From Janibacter sp. Soil728 (lineage in GTDB: Bacteria > Actinomycetota > Actinomycetes > Actinomycetales > Dermatophilaceae): a stretch of 64,000 bases of DNA. Where the stretch lies: assembly GCF_001428305.1 (NCBI RefSeq), contig NZ_LMRZ01000004.1, forward strand, positions 229,314 through 293,313, read 5' to 3'. A program made the position numbers and the translations under genes. This document shows positions 27,369-36,813 of the stretch, piece after piece. The notes beneath the pieces were generated by a model. That model had not been told where the DNA came from, searched no databases, and saw only the letters and a program-made list of their open reading frames with translations. Numbering within the stretch: position 1 is the first letter of the stretch; each line of letters begins with the position of its first letter.

Positions 27369-29330
27369 TCATCGGGGCAGGTCCTCGAGGTCGGACTCCA
27401 CCCGGAGCGGACCGCGCACGTACCGACGGACACGGTCGCGGGCTGCGTGCCCGCGCTCGTCCCGCAGGAGCAGCGCTCGCGCAGCTGATCCGACGATCAC
27501 TGCTGCCCGCGTGACCTGCCAGCCGAGCGGCCCGAAGTGCTTGCGGTGGTAGCGCTCCTGCGAGGCGTGGAAGTGCGCATCGCGCCGGCCCGGGTCAGAG
27601 CTCGTGGCTGCCCCGAGGTGGCGGGCGGTGACCTCGGGCACCACGGCATGGCGCCACCCGAGGTCGTGGGCGCGACGGGCCCAGTCGGTCTCCTCGGCGT
27701 AGAGGAAGAAGGACTCGTCCAGGCCCCCGACCTGCTCGAGGGCCTCGGCGCGAAGGAGGAGCACGGATCCGATGACATAGCCGCGGTCACGCTGCAGTGA
27801 CCCGAGGCCGATCGCCTCCAGGACAGCACCCCCCGGTGTCGGGAAGGGCCAGGCGACCCGCCCCGGACGGTCGTCGCCGTCGAGCTGCTGCGGTCCCACG
27901 CTCGCCAGATCAGGTCGGGCACGCAGGGCCGCATGCAGCAGGTGGACCCCGGCCTCGTCGATGACGGCGTCCGGGTTGAGCAGCAGCACGTCGTTACCGG
28001 GCGTGAGCCGTTCGGCCAGTCCGTGGTTGACCCCCGCGGCGAAGCCACCATTGCGGCCCGGGTCCAGGTACCGCACCCCGAGCTCGGTGCACACCTCGCG
28101 CACGAGCGGGTCGGACGAGTTGTCGACGACGGTGACCGGGAAGTTGCGGACGGGCTCGAGGCTCGCTCGCAGGAGGTCTGGTCGGTGGTAGGCCACGACG
28201 ATGATCTCGGGGTCCGCCGCGGGTGTGGCCGTGCCTGTGCCACTGATGTGCTCGTACAGCGCCACGTAGTCCCCACCGATCGTGTCCCAGGTGAACGCGT
28301 CTGCGCGCGCCAGCCCCTCACGTCGCATTGTGGCCCAGACCTCAGGGTCTGCTCCCACGTGGTCCAGTGCACTCGCCAGGGCGGCCGGATCGCCCGGGGG
28401 GACGAGCAGCCCGGCACCGCGCACCACGTCGGGCAGCGCACCACTGTCACTGGCGACCACCGGTGTGCCACAGGCCATCGCCTCGACCGCCACGCGGCCG
28501 AACTGCTCGATCCACGTCGGTGTCGTGAGGGACGGGACGGCGAGCACGTCGAGACCCCGGTAGAACTCCGGCAGGTCCGTCTTGTCGACCGGTCCGACGA
28601 GGTCGACCCGGCCCTCGAGGTCCGATCGCGTGATTCTGGTGCGCACCTCGCTTTCCTGCGAGCCTGCGCCGGCGACGGACAGCCTCAGACGAGGGCTCAT
28701 TGCGATGGCCTCGAGGAGGACGTCGACCCCCTTGTGCGGCTCGAGGCGACCGACGTAGCCGACCCGGACGAGGTCGTGCGGGTCGAGAGCGTGCTCGGCC
28801 GCGGGGGAGAAGTGCTGGGTGTCGACGCCCAGCCCGATGGTGACGGCACGCCCGGTCAGTCCCTTGCCGGTGACGACGCGGCCGGCCTCGTCGTTGCACA
28901 CGCTGACGGCGCTCGCGTGACGCAGCGCCCACCTCTCCATCCAGCGGAAGGGAGGCGGGTAGCGCTTGTCGATGTTCTGCGCGGAGTACAGGGCGAAGGG
29001 GGTGCGCGAGCGGCGCAGTGCCCGGAGGGCCAGCACCTCGAAGGTCGCCAGCGCGAAGGGCTCCTCGTGCAGGTCCAGCACGTCCCAGTCCTCACCGAGG
29101 AGGTGCCACAGCGGCCGGGGGTCGTAGACGAAGAGCGCCGGGTGGCTGCCGAGGGTGCGCACCCCGCGCACGTCCTCGCCCTCGCGCGGACGAAGGGGGA
29201 CGGTGCGGCCCCCTTCGTCCCACTGCACGGCGGTCACCGAGACGACCTCGTGACCGGCCCGGCGGGCGACTCGCTCGCGTGCTCGCCAGTCGTCCACCAC
29301 ACCGCTGTGGGAGATCCGCAGGATCCGCAC
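27369..29330 (-). CDS. GT4-GT2 fusion glycosyltransferase
   Basis: A 653-residue two-enzyme protein. Residues 1-365 are GT4 (GYVGRLEPHKGVDVLLEA at 191-208, then IEQFGRVAVEAMACGTPVVA around 274-293). Residues 374-653 are a rhamnosyltransferase-like GT2 (VVDNSSD at 401, NPDAVI at 452, FFLYAEETDWARR at 541-553). GTG 29330 has AGGAG 8 nt upstream and homology begins there. First gene of the minus-strand block GT4-GT2, polymerase, triple fusion, PqqD-like. The two activities probably add consecutive sugars. Confidence 0.9.
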   Translation of the reverse strand: MRILRISHSGVVDDWRARERVARRAGHEVVSVTAVQWDEGGRTVPLRPREGEDVRGVRTLGSHPALFVYDPRPLWHLLGEDWDVLDLHEEPFALATFEVLALRALRRSRTPFALYSAQNIDKRYPPPFRWMERWALRHASAVSVCNDEAGRVVTGKGLTGRAVTIGLGVDTQHFSPAAEHALDPHDLVRVGYVGRLEPHKGVDVLLEAIAMSPRLRLSVAGAGSQESEVRTRITRSDLEGRVDLVGPVDKTDLPEFYRGLDVLAVPSLTTPTWIEQFGRVAVEAMACGTPVVASDSGALPDVVRGAGLLVPPGDPAALASALDHVGADPEVWATMRREGLARADAFTWDTIGGDYVALYEHISGTGTATPAADPEIIVVAYHRPDLLRASLEPVRNFPVTVVDNSSDPLVREVCTELGVRYLDPGRNGGFAAGVNHGLAERLTPGNDVLLLNPDAVIDEAGVHLLHAALRARPDLASVGPQQLDGDDRPGRVAWPFPTPGGAVLEAIGLGSLQRDRGYVIGSVLLLRAEALEQVGGLDESFFLYAEETDWARRAHDLGWRHAVVPEVTARHLGAATSSDPGRRDAHFHASQERYHRKHFGPLGWQVTRAAVIVGSAARALLLRDERGHAARDRVRRYVRGPLRVESDLEDLPR

Positions 29331-29361
29331 CTTATAGACTCCTCGCGAGTGGGTGGGGGGC

Positions 29362-29377
29362 GTCACACTGACCTTAC
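29362..29377 (-). promoter_or_regulatory. Phased direct repeat, site D, in the divergent GT/Wzz promoter region
   Basis: On the minus strand the sequence reads GTAAG-N6-GTGAC, the same 11-bp phasing as sites A and B. It lies in the 97-bp gap between two divergent polysaccharide genes and could control both. Confidence 0.45.
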
Positions 29378-29427
29378 CGTCGGCGCATCGGGCGCTGGAC
29401 GGTTCGCGCACTTGGGGAGGAGCAAGA

Positions 29428-30831
29428 GTGCAGTTCAGCGAGTTCTTGAATGTCCTGAGGGCGCGGTGGAAGCTCATCGCTGCGTGCGTCGTGCTGGCGG
29501 TCCTCGCGGCCACCGCCCTGACCCTGCTCACGACCCCGGTGTACGAGGCCAGGGCGCGCATCTACCTCAGTGCGGAGGGGCGCGGTGGGGATGCCGCGCG
29601 GACCACGGGCAATGTCTTCGTCCTCACCAGCGACGACCTCGACACCTATGTCTCCATCCTCAACACTCCTGCCGTGCTCGAGCCCTTGCGCAAGGAGCTC
29701 GGCCTCGAGCCGGGGCATCCGATCGACGTGCGTGCCGACGTCACCGGCTCGACCTCGATCCTCAACGTCACTGCCCGCTCGTCCGACCCGAAGGAAGCCG
29801 CAGAGGTCGCCAACGAGGTGGGCCCTCAGCTCGGCGCGGTGGCGGGGGAGTTCTCCACGCTGCTGAAGTCGTCCGGGCAGAAGGTCGTCTCGACGCCGAT
29901 CCAGCCGGCGTCGGCGCCGTCGCGACCGGTGTCTCCGGACCCGGTACGCAACATCGGCCTCGGTCTGCTCGCCGGTCTCGTGCTGGGGATCGGCATCGCC
30001 TTCATCAGGCACTCGCTGGACACCAAGGTGCGTGGTGAGGACGACATCCGCGCGCACTCGGATGCGCCGATGCTGGCCGCGTTGCCCCTCGACCGGTCCT
30101 CGTCCAAGGGACTCGTGAGCGTCGAGGACGACCCGCACGGTCGGCATGCCGAGGCGATCCGCCGGCTGCGGACCAACCTGATGTTCGTCGACGTCACGAC
30201 GGGTCGGCACTCCTTCGTCGTCACCTCGGCGATGCCGGGCGAAGGCAAGACGACGACGGCGGCCAACCTCGCGCTGGCGATGGCCGACTCCGGGCGCCGC
30301 ACGCTGCTCGTCGATGCCGACCTGCGCAACCCGTCCGTCGCCCGCACCCTTGGCATGGAAGGCAGCGTGGGCCTCACGAGCGTCCTGCTCGGCGAGTCCG
30401 AGGTCCACGACGTCATCCAGCCGTGGGGCTCCCACGGCATGGATGTCCTGCCGGCAGGGCCCGTCCCGCCCAACCCGAGCGAGCTGCTCGGCTCGGCGCC
30501 GATGGAGGCGCTGCTGCGCTCCCTGGTGGGTGAGTACGACTTCGTCCTGGTCGACTCCCCGCCCGTGGTGCCGGTCATCGACGCGGTCGTCATCGAGCGG
30601 CTCACCGGCGGCCTGCTCATGGTCGTGGGCGTCGACCGGACCCGCAAGAAGGACCTGGCTGCCGCACTGCGCCAGCTCGACACCGTCGGCGCCAAGGTCT
30701 CGGGGTTTGCCCGCAACTTCGTCTCCGGCAAGGCGGAGGGTGCCTACCGGTACGGCTACCACGCCTACGAGCAGGAGGTCGAGCGCGAGACCCGGCGAGC
30801 CCGCAGGACCAAGACCCGCAGCCGCGCCTGA
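29428..30831 (+). CDS. Wzz chain-length regulator fused to BY-type tyrosine kinase
   Basis: A 467-residue Wzz/BY-kinase. Residues 1-195 form the membrane part (spans about 15-36 and 175-194 with an outer loop). The kinase has Walker A (SAMPGEGKTT, 267-276), Walker A' (LLVDADLRNP, 293-302) and Walker B (FVLVDSPPV, 372-380). A C-terminal tyrosine cluster (Tyr440, 442, 444, 447) is the expected autophosphorylation site. GTG 29428 has GGAGG 7 nt upstream. It should control polymer length and export together with the Wzy-like protein. Confidence 0.93.
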   Translation: MQFSEFLNVLRARWKLIAACVVLAVLAATALTLLTTPVYEARARIYLSAEGRGGDAARTTGNVFVLTSDDLDTYVSILNTPAVLEPLRKELGLEPGHPIDVRADVTGSTSILNVTARSSDPKEAAEVANEVGPQLGAVAGEFSTLLKSSGQKVVSTPIQPASAPSRPVSPDPVRNIGLGLLAGLVLGIGIAFIRHSLDTKVRGEDDIRAHSDAPMLAALPLDRSSSKGLVSVEDDPHGRHAEAIRRLRTNLMFVDVTTGRHSFVVTSAMPGEGKTTTAANLALAMADSGRRTLLVDADLRNPSVARTLGMEGSVGLTSVLLGESEVHDVIQPWGSHGMDVLPAGPVPPNPSELLGSAPMEALLRSLVGEYDFVLVDSPPVVPVIDAVVIERLTGGLLMVVGVDRTRKKDLAAALRQLDTVGAKVSGFARNFVSGKAEGAYRYGYHAYEQEVERETRRARRTKTRSRA

Positions 30832-30847
30832 GGTGGGGTTGAGCGCC

Positions 30848-30895
30848 ACGACGAAGGGCGCCGCACGAGATCTCTCGTGCGGCGCCCTTCGTCGT
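30848..30895. terminator. Bidirectional terminator after the BY-kinase
   Basis: A 23-bp perfect inverted repeat (30848-30870 with 30873-30895) around AGATCT, containing ACGACGAAGGGCGCC at its base. It lies between the convergent kinase and Tat-exported protein genes. Confidence 0.9.
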
Positions 30896-30911
30896 CAGTG
30901 ACGGGAACCGG

Positions 30912-31595
30912 TCAGGGTGCCGCGGTGGTGACGGGGGAGGGCTCGAGGGACGCCGGGGGAGCCTGAGTGGCCGGTGCCGAGGACGAGGTGGGCGCGGCAG
31001 CCGTGCTCGTCGTGGAGCTGGTCTGGGCACTCGAGCGAGCGGCAGTCGTGCTCGACGTCGTGGCGGACGGGTCCTTGCAGCAGTCGGGAGGAGTGCCAGG
31101 CACGTTGACCGTGGCGGAGACGAAGGTCCCGTCGTGGTCGTGGTCGTCGTCCGGGTCCGGGGTGTGGCCCCAGGTGAAGGAGATGGTGAAGGTGAAGACC
31201 TGGTCTGCGCTGTTGGTCGACGTGGTGTTCATCCGCACGGTCCGCGTGGTGTTCGGCGGGATCGCGATGTTCCCCGTGTTGAGGGTGCCGCCGTCGTCGT
31301 AGCCCACATACGTCAGGGTCAGCGTCGTGCCACTCACCACGATGGTCGGCGGGACGTAGAGGTACACCGTCTTGTTGGAGGTGTTGGTGATCGTCGCCGT
31401 GAAGACGTACCCCTTGACGAAGGGGTTGCAGCTGTTGCCCGGCGCCTTGCACGCGGCGCCGAAGGAGATGGTGGGCTTGGTGCCGCTCGAGGCGTACGCG
31501 GGAGCAGCGACGCCGCCGAGGATGACCGGAGTCGTCCAGGCCGCACCCTTGGCCACCGTCCTGCGTGAGATCGGCCTGCTGGTTGCCTCGGTCAT
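30912..31595 (-). CDS. Tat-exported surface protein of unknown function
   Basis: A 227-residue protein. The N-terminus SRRTVAKGAAWTTPVILGG (6-28) is a twin-arginine-type signal, with cleavage near APAYASS. Residues 37-175 look like a beta-sandwich (alternating ITNTSNKTVYLYVP, IPPNTTRTVRMNTTS) with Cys pairs and an Asp/His-rich stretch DPDDDHDHDG that could bind metal. The last 50 residues are Ser/Thr/Ala/Pro-rich, like the wall protein at 11084. ATG 31595 has GAGGGG upstream. Its place beside the kinase suggests a matrix or surface role; no homolog is recognised. Confidence 0.75.
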   Translation of the reverse strand: MTEATSRPISRRTVAKGAAWTTPVILGGVAAPAYASSGTKPTISFGAACKAPGNSCNPFVKGYVFTATITNTSNKTVYLYVPPTIVVSGTTLTLTYVGYDDGGTLNTGNIAIPPNTTRTVRMNTTSTNSADQVFTFTISFTWGHTPDPDDDHDHDGTFVSATVNVPGTPPDCCKDPSATTSSTTAARSSAQTSSTTSTAAAPTSSSAPATQAPPASLEPSPVTTAAP

Positions 31596-31638
31596 TGACT
31601 TCCCCTCAATGTGCGTGCGGAGCAGTGGCGCCCGCGAC

Positions 31639-31664
31639 TTGACCAAAACCTTACTGACATTGAC
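31639..31664 (-). promoter_or_regulatory. Phased direct repeats, site C, between divergent surface genes
   Basis: On the minus strand the order is GTCAA-N5-GTAAG-N6-GTCAA, a looser version of sites A, B and D. A GGGTA-N7-TACCC inverted repeat lies next to it (31667-31683). It serves the gap between the Tat-exported protein and the PAP2 gene. Confidence 0.4.
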
Positions 31665-31713
31665 TGGGTACTGGCAATACCCTGACGAAGTCGAGATGGC
31701 AAGGGGGCGCGCT

Positions 31714-32355
31714 GTGAAATATGCCAAAGGGACGTGGCCGGCGCGACGATGGCTCGACGGGTACCCCACAGCAGTCGCCGTAGCTGCCCTCATCTGCCTG
31801 TATGGCATCGCGGTGCGCACGGTGCCGGGGCAGTGGCTCGACGACCAGGTCTTCGGCTGGGCGCAGCGACCGCCCTACGGGCCGCTGCGGGACGTCCTGC
31901 CGATCGCCGCACGCAGGGTCCTCCCCTTCGTCATGCTCGTCGCCCTCGGGCTGGTGGCGGGATGGCGGCTGGTCCGGGGGGAACGGGCCGTCATGGCCGT
32001 TGCGCTCCTGGTCCCGCTCATCTCGATCCCGCTGGCCCGATGGCTGCGTGTGACCCTGCCTCGGCCCGACCACGGGTACTCCTACGTCGACAACACCATG
32101 CCGTCGACCCATGCAGCCGTGGTCGTGGCGTCAGCGGTCGCGATCGCGATGATGTTTCCCTCGGAGCGACCAGCCTGGCTCGGGTGGTGTCTCGGCGGGG
32201 TGGCTGCCGTGGCCTGCCTGGGCAATGTCGTGGGCCATGCCCACCGCCCGAGCGATGTCCTCGCCTCGGTGCTCCTCGTGATCGCCGTGGCCGGAGTCGT
32301 GCGCGGCCTCAGCCGTCGGCTGGCCCGTCGGGATCGCGGGGATCGCGGGTGGTGA
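31714..32355 (+). CDS. PAP2-family membrane phosphatase
   Basis: A 213-residue protein with five or six membrane spans and all three lipid-phosphatase motifs: RVTLPRPDHGY, PSTHAAVVV and GHAHRPSDVL. Probably recycles undecaprenyl pyrophosphate to the monophosphate carrier, which fits a polysaccharide locus. GTG 31714 is preferred because AAGGGGG lies 6 nt upstream; ATG 31696 would add six residues. The 3' end overlaps the convergent GT2 gene by 47 nt. Confidence 0.85.
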   Translation: MKYAKGTWPARRWLDGYPTAVAVAALICLYGIAVRTVPGQWLDDQVFGWAQRPPYGPLRDVLPIAARRVLPFVMLVALGLVAGWRLVRGERAVMAVALLVPLISIPLARWLRVTLPRPDHGYSYVDNTMPSTHAAVVVASAVAIAMMFPSERPAWLGWCLGGVAAVACLGNVVGHAHRPSDVLASVLLVIAVAGVVRGLSRRLARRDRGDRGW

Positions 32356-33295
32356 CGGGACCGAAGCGCAGGATCCGCAGCTGCTCGAGCGTCTCCTCGA
32401 GCAGGACCCGGTTGGTGCGTTGCAGGTCGGCGATGATCAGGAGGGCGTAGGAGAAGAGCGCTCCGACGAGGAGTGCGGTCCCGAAGATCAGCGACTGGAT
32501 GTGGCCACCCCCGTCGCCCATCGCCACGAGGACGAGGAAACGCACGAAGGGGATCAGGCCCAGCAGGAGCAGCAGGGTGCCGAGCAGGCCGAAGAAGGCG
32601 TGCGGCTTGAACATGATGAAGGAGCGCATGATCGCTGACGCCGACTTGCCCATGTGCTGCCAGATGTTCTTGAAGAGGCGGGACTCGCGCGTCTTCTCGT
32701 TGGTGACCACGGGGATGGAGACGATCGACATCCGCTTGTGGCCCGCCTGGATGATCGTCTCCATGCAGTAGGAGAACTCGGTGACGATGTTCAGCCGCAT
32801 CAGCGAGGCGGCGGAGTAGGCGCGGAATCCGCTCGCCGCGTCGGGCAGGTCGGTGCTCGCGGCCCGGTTGACCACCGCCGACCCGAGAGCCTGCATCCGC
32901 CGCTTGAAGGGGGAGAAGTGCGCGATGGTCTTGGTCTGCCGGTCGGCGACGACGATGTCCGCCTCGCCGGTCAGGATCGGCTGGACGAGGTCGCCGATGC
33001 GCTCCTGCGGGTACTGGTTGTCACCATCGGTGTTGACGAGGATGTCGGCACCGTGCGCGAGGGCAAAGTCTGCTCCGTCGCGGAAGGAGCGGGCCAGGCC
33101 GAGCGGACTGTTGTGGCTGAGGATGTGCGTGACGCCCAGCTCACGCGCCACCTGCGCGGTGCGGTCACTCGAACCGTCGTCGATGACGAGGGTCTCGATG
33201 ACGTCGACACCGGGGATCGACGTGGGGATCGTGGCCAGCACGAGGGGGAGGGTGCTCTCCTCGTCGAGGCAGGGGATCTGGACGATCACCTTCAT
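32309..33295 (-). CDS. Membrane-anchored GT2 glycosyltransferase (DPM1/GtrB-like)
   Basis: A 328-residue GT2 enzyme with the N-terminal VIVQIPCLDEESTLP, VIDDGSSDRT (38-47) and DxD in VNTDGDNQYP (D90, D92). Two C-terminal membrane spans (FFGLLGTLLLLLGLIPF, then LIFGTALLVGALFSYALLII) are typical of polyprenyl-phosphate sugar synthases. It probably loads a sugar on polyprenyl phosphate for use outside the membrane. ATG 33295 has GGAGG 7 nt upstream. It overlaps the PAP2 gene tail to tail. Confidence 0.88.
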   Translation of the reverse strand: MKVIVQIPCLDEESTLPLVLATIPTSIPGVDVIETLVIDDGSSDRTAQVARELGVTHILSHNSPLGLARSFRDGADFALAHGADILVNTDGDNQYPQERIGDLVQPILTGEADIVVADRQTKTIAHFSPFKRRMQALGSAVVNRAASTDLPDAASGFRAYSAASLMRLNIVTEFSYCMETIIQAGHKRMSIVSIPVVTNEKTRESRLFKNIWQHMGKSASAIMRSFIMFKPHAFFGLLGTLLLLLGLIPFVRFLVLVAMGDGGGHIQSLIFGTALLVGALFSYALLIIADLQRTNRVLLEETLEQLRILRFGPVTTRDPRDPDGPADG

Positions 33296-33375
33296 GCTGG
33301 GTCCTCCGAGATGCGCTGAGACGAGCCGGAGCCTCAGGGTAGTCGGCGACCGGCCCCGCCCGTCACGCCGCCCGA

Positions 33376-33387
33376 TACGCTGGCGCC
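33376..33387 (+). promoter_or_regulatory. Leaderless promoter of the UDP-xylose synthase gene
   Basis: TACGCT (33376-33381) stands 6 nt before the GTG at 33388, with no Shine-Dalgarno sequence. Confidence 0.55.
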
Positions 33388-34362
33388 GTGACTGAGCCGA
33401 CCGAACTTGAGCAGACGCAGGCGCCACGACGGGTGATGGTGACCGGCGGGGCCGGGTTCATCGGGTCGCACATCGCGGAGCGACTCCTCCAGCAGGGACA
33501 CGAGGTGCTCGTGGTCGACAACTTCTACTCGAGCACGCGCCGCAACCTGACGCACCTCTTCGAGCACCCCAACTTCGAGCTCCTGCGCCACGACGTGACC
33601 TTCCCGCTCTACGTCGAGGTCGACGAGATCTACCATCTGGCCTGCCCCGCGAGCCCGATCTTCTACCAGCGCGACCCGGTCCAGACGACGAAGACGAGCG
33701 TCCTCGGCTCGATCAACATGCTCGGCCTGGCCAAGCGCACCAAGGCCAAGATCCTGCTGTCCTCGACCTCTGAGGTCTACGGCGACCCGCAGGTGCACCC
33801 CCAGACCGAGGACTACTGGGGCAATGTCAACCCCATCGGCATCCGCTCCTGCTACGACGAGGGCAAGCGCTGCGCGGAGACGCTCTTCTTCGACTACCGC
33901 CGTCAGCACGACATGCCGGTCAAGGTCGCCCGCATCTTCAACACCTACGGCCCGCGGATGCAGCCCAACGACGGTCGGGTCGTCTCCAACTTCATCGTCC
34001 AGGCGCTCGCAGGCGAGCCGCTGACGATGTACGGCGACGGCAGCCAGACCCGCTCCTTCTGCTTCGTCGACGACATGGTCGACGGCCTGATGTCGCTCAT
34101 GGCGACACCGCACGAGGTGACGGGTCCGATCAACATCGGCAACCCGGTCGAGTTCACGATGCTCGAGCTCGCCGAGCTCGTGCTCGAGCTGACCGGCAGC
34201 AGCTCCGAGCTCGTCCACCTGCCGTTGCCCCAGGACGACCCGACCCGCCGCCGGCCCGACATCACGCAAGCCACCGAGGTCCTCGGGTGGGAGCCTCGGG
34301 CGCAGCTGCGGGCCGGGCTGGAGCGCACGATCGACTACTTCGCAGCGCTGCAGCGCCCGTGA
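33388..34362 (+). CDS. UDP-glucuronate decarboxylase (UDP-xylose synthase)
   Basis: A 324-residue short-chain dehydrogenase-type enzyme: NAD loop GGAGFIG (20-26), [12 protein letters not shown] (83-94), and catalytic Tyr156 and Lys160 in SCYDEGKR. These are hallmarks of UXS, which makes UDP-xylose from UDP-glucuronate. Homologs forming other sugars usually lack the CPASP segment. It overlaps the flippase in a GTGA. A UDP-glucose dehydrogenase to supply the substrate is not in the window. Confidence 0.9.
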   Translation: MTEPTELEQTQAPRRVMVTGGAGFIGSHIAERLLQQGHEVLVVDNFYSSTRRNLTHLFEHPNFELLRHDVTFPLYVEVDEIYHLACPASPIFYQRDPVQTTKTSVLGSINMLGLAKRTKAKILLSSTSEVYGDPQVHPQTEDYWGNVNPIGIRSCYDEGKRCAETLFFDYRRQHDMPVKVARIFNTYGPRMQPNDGRVVSNFIVQALAGEPLTMYGDGSQTRSFCFVDDMVDGLMSLMATPHEVTGPINIGNPVEFTMLELAELVLELTGSSSELVHLPLPQDDPTRRRPDITQATEVLGWEPRAQLRAGLERTIDYFAALQRP

Positions 34363-35912
34363 CTGAGGGCCCCATCGCCGCGGAACCTCCGCGTCGCGGC
34401 ATTGGTGAGGGGCTCATCAGCGGGACCGCATGGACGGCGATCCATGTCGTGGTGTCGGTGCCGATCGCCTTCCTCGTCAATGTCGTCGTTGCCCGGAGCC
34501 TAGGCGTCGTCGACTACGGTCGACTGGCCATCCTCACGATGGTGCTGGCGTTGGCGACGGCAGCAGCCTCCCTCGGCGTGGGTGCCGCATTGATGCAGTT
34601 CGTCACCAAGGCCTCCGAAGCTGCTCGTCACCGGGACGTGGCGCGACTCGTGTCCGGGGCGCAGGGGTACAACCTGCTCGTGGCGGCGCCCGTGGTGTCG
34701 CTCGTCGTCCTTCTCGTCGTCGACGTGCCGTGGCCCTTCCTCCTCCTGGCAGTGGTTTTCGGAATCTTCGGGCCCGCGCTGCTCCAGGTGGGGCCCATCC
34801 TCCTGGCCACCGAGCATCGGTCCGACAGGGCGGCTCAGATCGCCTTGGTCAGCAATCTGGTGATCCAGGGGACTGTCGTCATGACAGTCCTGCTCCACCC
34901 GACCTCCAGCGCGGTGTGGATCGCTCGCGTCGTCGCCACCGGTGCTCTGATGGTGCTGCCGGTGCTGGCGCTGTCACCGAGGCTGCGTCGCGCCGCCACC
35001 CGCCCGGGGTCGCCGTGGTCCTTGCCCGCTGCCTTCTGGGCCTTCGCCGTGCCCACCGGCCTCGCGGCCCTCGTCAGCCAGCTCGTCACCGACAGGGTGC
35101 AGGTCTTCTTCCTCGAATGGCTCGAGGACTCGGTCGCGGTGGGACTCTTCGCTCTGGCCTTCGGCCTCGCCGCCCAGATCCTCGCGCCGGTGCAGGCAGC
35201 TGTCGGTCCGCTGCTCCCTGCCTTCGCAGCCTTGCGTGAGCGAGGGAACGAACAGGCGCGAGTCGGCCTGCTGAGGGTGACGCGTGTGTCAGCGGTGGCC
35301 ACCGGAGGGGTGCTCTCCTTGGGACTGCCACCCCTGGCTGCCCTCATCCCGTGGATCTATGGCCAGCCCTTCGAGCCCAGCGCCGACTACTTCGTGGTGA
35401 TGGCGTGCGCGGCGGGGTTCGTCGTCGTGGGCTCCGCCTCGTATGCCTCGCTCATGGCCCGCCTCCGGGGCGGGACCTACCTCCGGGTGAACCTCTTGGC
35501 CCTGGTGGTGATGGTCAGCGTGGCCCTGACCACGATCCCGCTCCTGGGCGCGTGGGGAGCAGTGGCCTCGATGGTCACCGGCACGCTGGCCCGGGCACTT
35601 CTGATGGTGGCCGTCGAGATGCGAGCACACGTCGTGCCCCGCGCCGAGATGACACGGGCCTTCGCTCCGGTCGTGCTCGCGACAGGTGTCGTGCTCCTCG
35701 TGTGGTTCGGGGTGGTGGAGAGGCTGGGGGCTGACCCGGTCGTCGCAGCGGTCACAGGTGGCGTGATGGGAGCGGCCGGGTACATGCTCTTGGTCGCGCT
35801 GACTGGATCAGGGCTGACGCCCGAGGACCGTGACACCCTCCTGGGAGCTGTCCCGTCACGAGCTCGACGCCCGGCATCGATCGTGCTGCCCCTCGTCTCA
35901 CGAAGGCGGTAG
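34359..35912 (+). CDS. Wzx-like lipid-linked oligosaccharide flippase (MOP superfamily)
   Basis: A 517-residue protein with 12-14 membrane spans and the polysaccharide-exporter layout: [18 protein letters not shown] at the start, [17 protein letters not shown] after the second span, and [20 protein letters not shown] in the middle. It should flip the lipid-linked repeat unit to the outer face before polymerisation. GTG 34359 overlaps the UXS stop in a GTGA. Confidence 0.9.
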   Translation: MTEGPIAAEPPRRGIGEGLISGTAWTAIHVVVSVPIAFLVNVVVARSLGVVDYGRLAILTMVLALATAAASLGVGAALMQFVTKASEAARHRDVARLVSGAQGYNLLVAAPVVSLVVLLVVDVPWPFLLLAVVFGIFGPALLQVGPILLATEHRSDRAAQIALVSNLVIQGTVVMTVLLHPTSSAVWIARVVATGALMVLPVLALSPRLRRAATRPGSPWSLPAAFWAFAVPTGLAALVSQLVTDRVQVFFLEWLEDSVAVGLFALAFGLAAQILAPVQAAVGPLLPAFAALRERGNEQARVGLLRVTRVSAVATGGVLSLGLPPLAALIPWIYGQPFEPSADYFVVMACAAGFVVVGSASYASLMARLRGGTYLRVNLLALVVMVSVALTTIPLLGAWGAVASMVTGTLARALLMVAVEMRAHVVPRAEMTRAFAPVVLATGVVLLVWFGVVERLGADPVVAAVTGGVMGAAGYMLLVALTGSGLTPEDRDTLLGAVPSRARRPASIVLPLVSRRR

Positions 35913-35930
35913 GGCACCGCGCCCCGTGGC

Positions 35931-36797
35931 TCAGGCGACGCCCGAGGGGGGCGTCGCGGAGCGACCCGGGAGGACCCGCCGGAGCCGTCGGCGCACAGCG
36001 CGCCCCCACCGGCGCAGCTGCCACCGGTCCGACCACGCGAGGGCAGCCTCTAGCTCGGCAGCGTCCGTGGCAGCCCACGCCCCGCGCAGCAGCTGGCGCA
36101 GAACCCGAGGTGGGTTGTTGGCGAGGATGTGCTCGCGCGTGACGGCCAGGTCCTCTGCGTAGGGACGAGTTCGCGAGCGGGATCCCGGGCGTACGCGGTA
36201 GCTCAGCACCGCGCACGGCATTGGGGCAGCGACCCCACCGGTTGCGCCCAGCAGCCGGACCCACCACTCGTGGTCCTCCATGCCCGTCCGCATTCCCTCG
36301 TCCCATCCGCTGGTCGCTGCCCAGTCGGCGCGGCGGAACATCGAGGCCACCGGTACAGCGGACCGCTGGGCGAAGTGCTCGAGGGACAGCTCGCCTCGCG
36401 TCGGCCACCCCGGCGCGTCCAACTCTCCGAAAGGGACCAGCCCCGCGTAGACGACAGCGCGCGCTGGGTCCTCCTCAAGGAGCTGGACCGCTTCGGCAAC
36501 GTACGTTGGTGAGACGAGGTCGTCGGCGTCCAGGCACAACACGTAATGGCCCCGACCGGCATGAATTCCGGTGTTGCGCGCGGCGGCCGGACCAGCGTTG
36601 GGCTGTCGGATGACGTTCACCGGTGCCCCGGCGCGAAGCGACGCAATGTCCACGGGGGGCTTTGAGCCGTCGTCGACGACGACGATCTCCAGACGGGGAT
36701 GAGTCTGTGCCACGACTGAGGCGAGGGCGGCCGCGAGGTGCTCGGGGTCGTCGTCGTACGTGGGGATGACGACAGTGACGAGAGGTGGTGGCTGCAT
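35931..36797 (-). CDS. GT2 glycosyltransferase
   Basis: A 288-residue GT-A enzyme with VTVVIPTYDDD (7-17), VVVDDGSKPP, RNTGI and the metal-binding DADD in YVLCLDADDLVSP. GMEDHEWWVRL carries the likely catalytic acid. The C-terminus is very basic and could touch the membrane. It is the last gene of a minus-strand run of four glycosyltransferases. Sugar specificity cannot be read from the sequence. Confidence 0.88.
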   Translation of the reverse strand: MQPPPLVTVVIPTYDDDPEHLAAALASVVAQTHPRLEIVVVDDGSKPPVDIASLRAGAPVNVIRQPNAGPAAARNTGIHAGRGHYVLCLDADDLVSPTYVAEAVQLLEEDPARAVVYAGLVPFGELDAPGWPTRGELSLEHFAQRSAVPVASMFRRADWAATSGWDEGMRTGMEDHEWWVRLLGATGGVAAPMPCAVLSYRVRPGSRSRTRPYAEDLAVTREHILANNPPRVLRQLLRGAWAATDAAELEAALAWSDRWQLRRWGRAVRRRLRRVLPGRSATPPSGVA

Positions 36798-36813
36798 GTT
36801 GGTCGTCTCCGCG

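Noticed and set aside
27933-30038. A 701-codon plus-strand open frame opposite the GT4-GT2 fusion
   Set aside because: Antisense shadow with Gln/Arg/Asp-rich sequence and no motif; it also crosses the divergent promoter.
31696-31713. ATG 31696 as the PAP2 start
   Set aside because: GTG 31714 has AAGGGGG at good distance, while the ATG has no clear ribosome binding site; not excluded.
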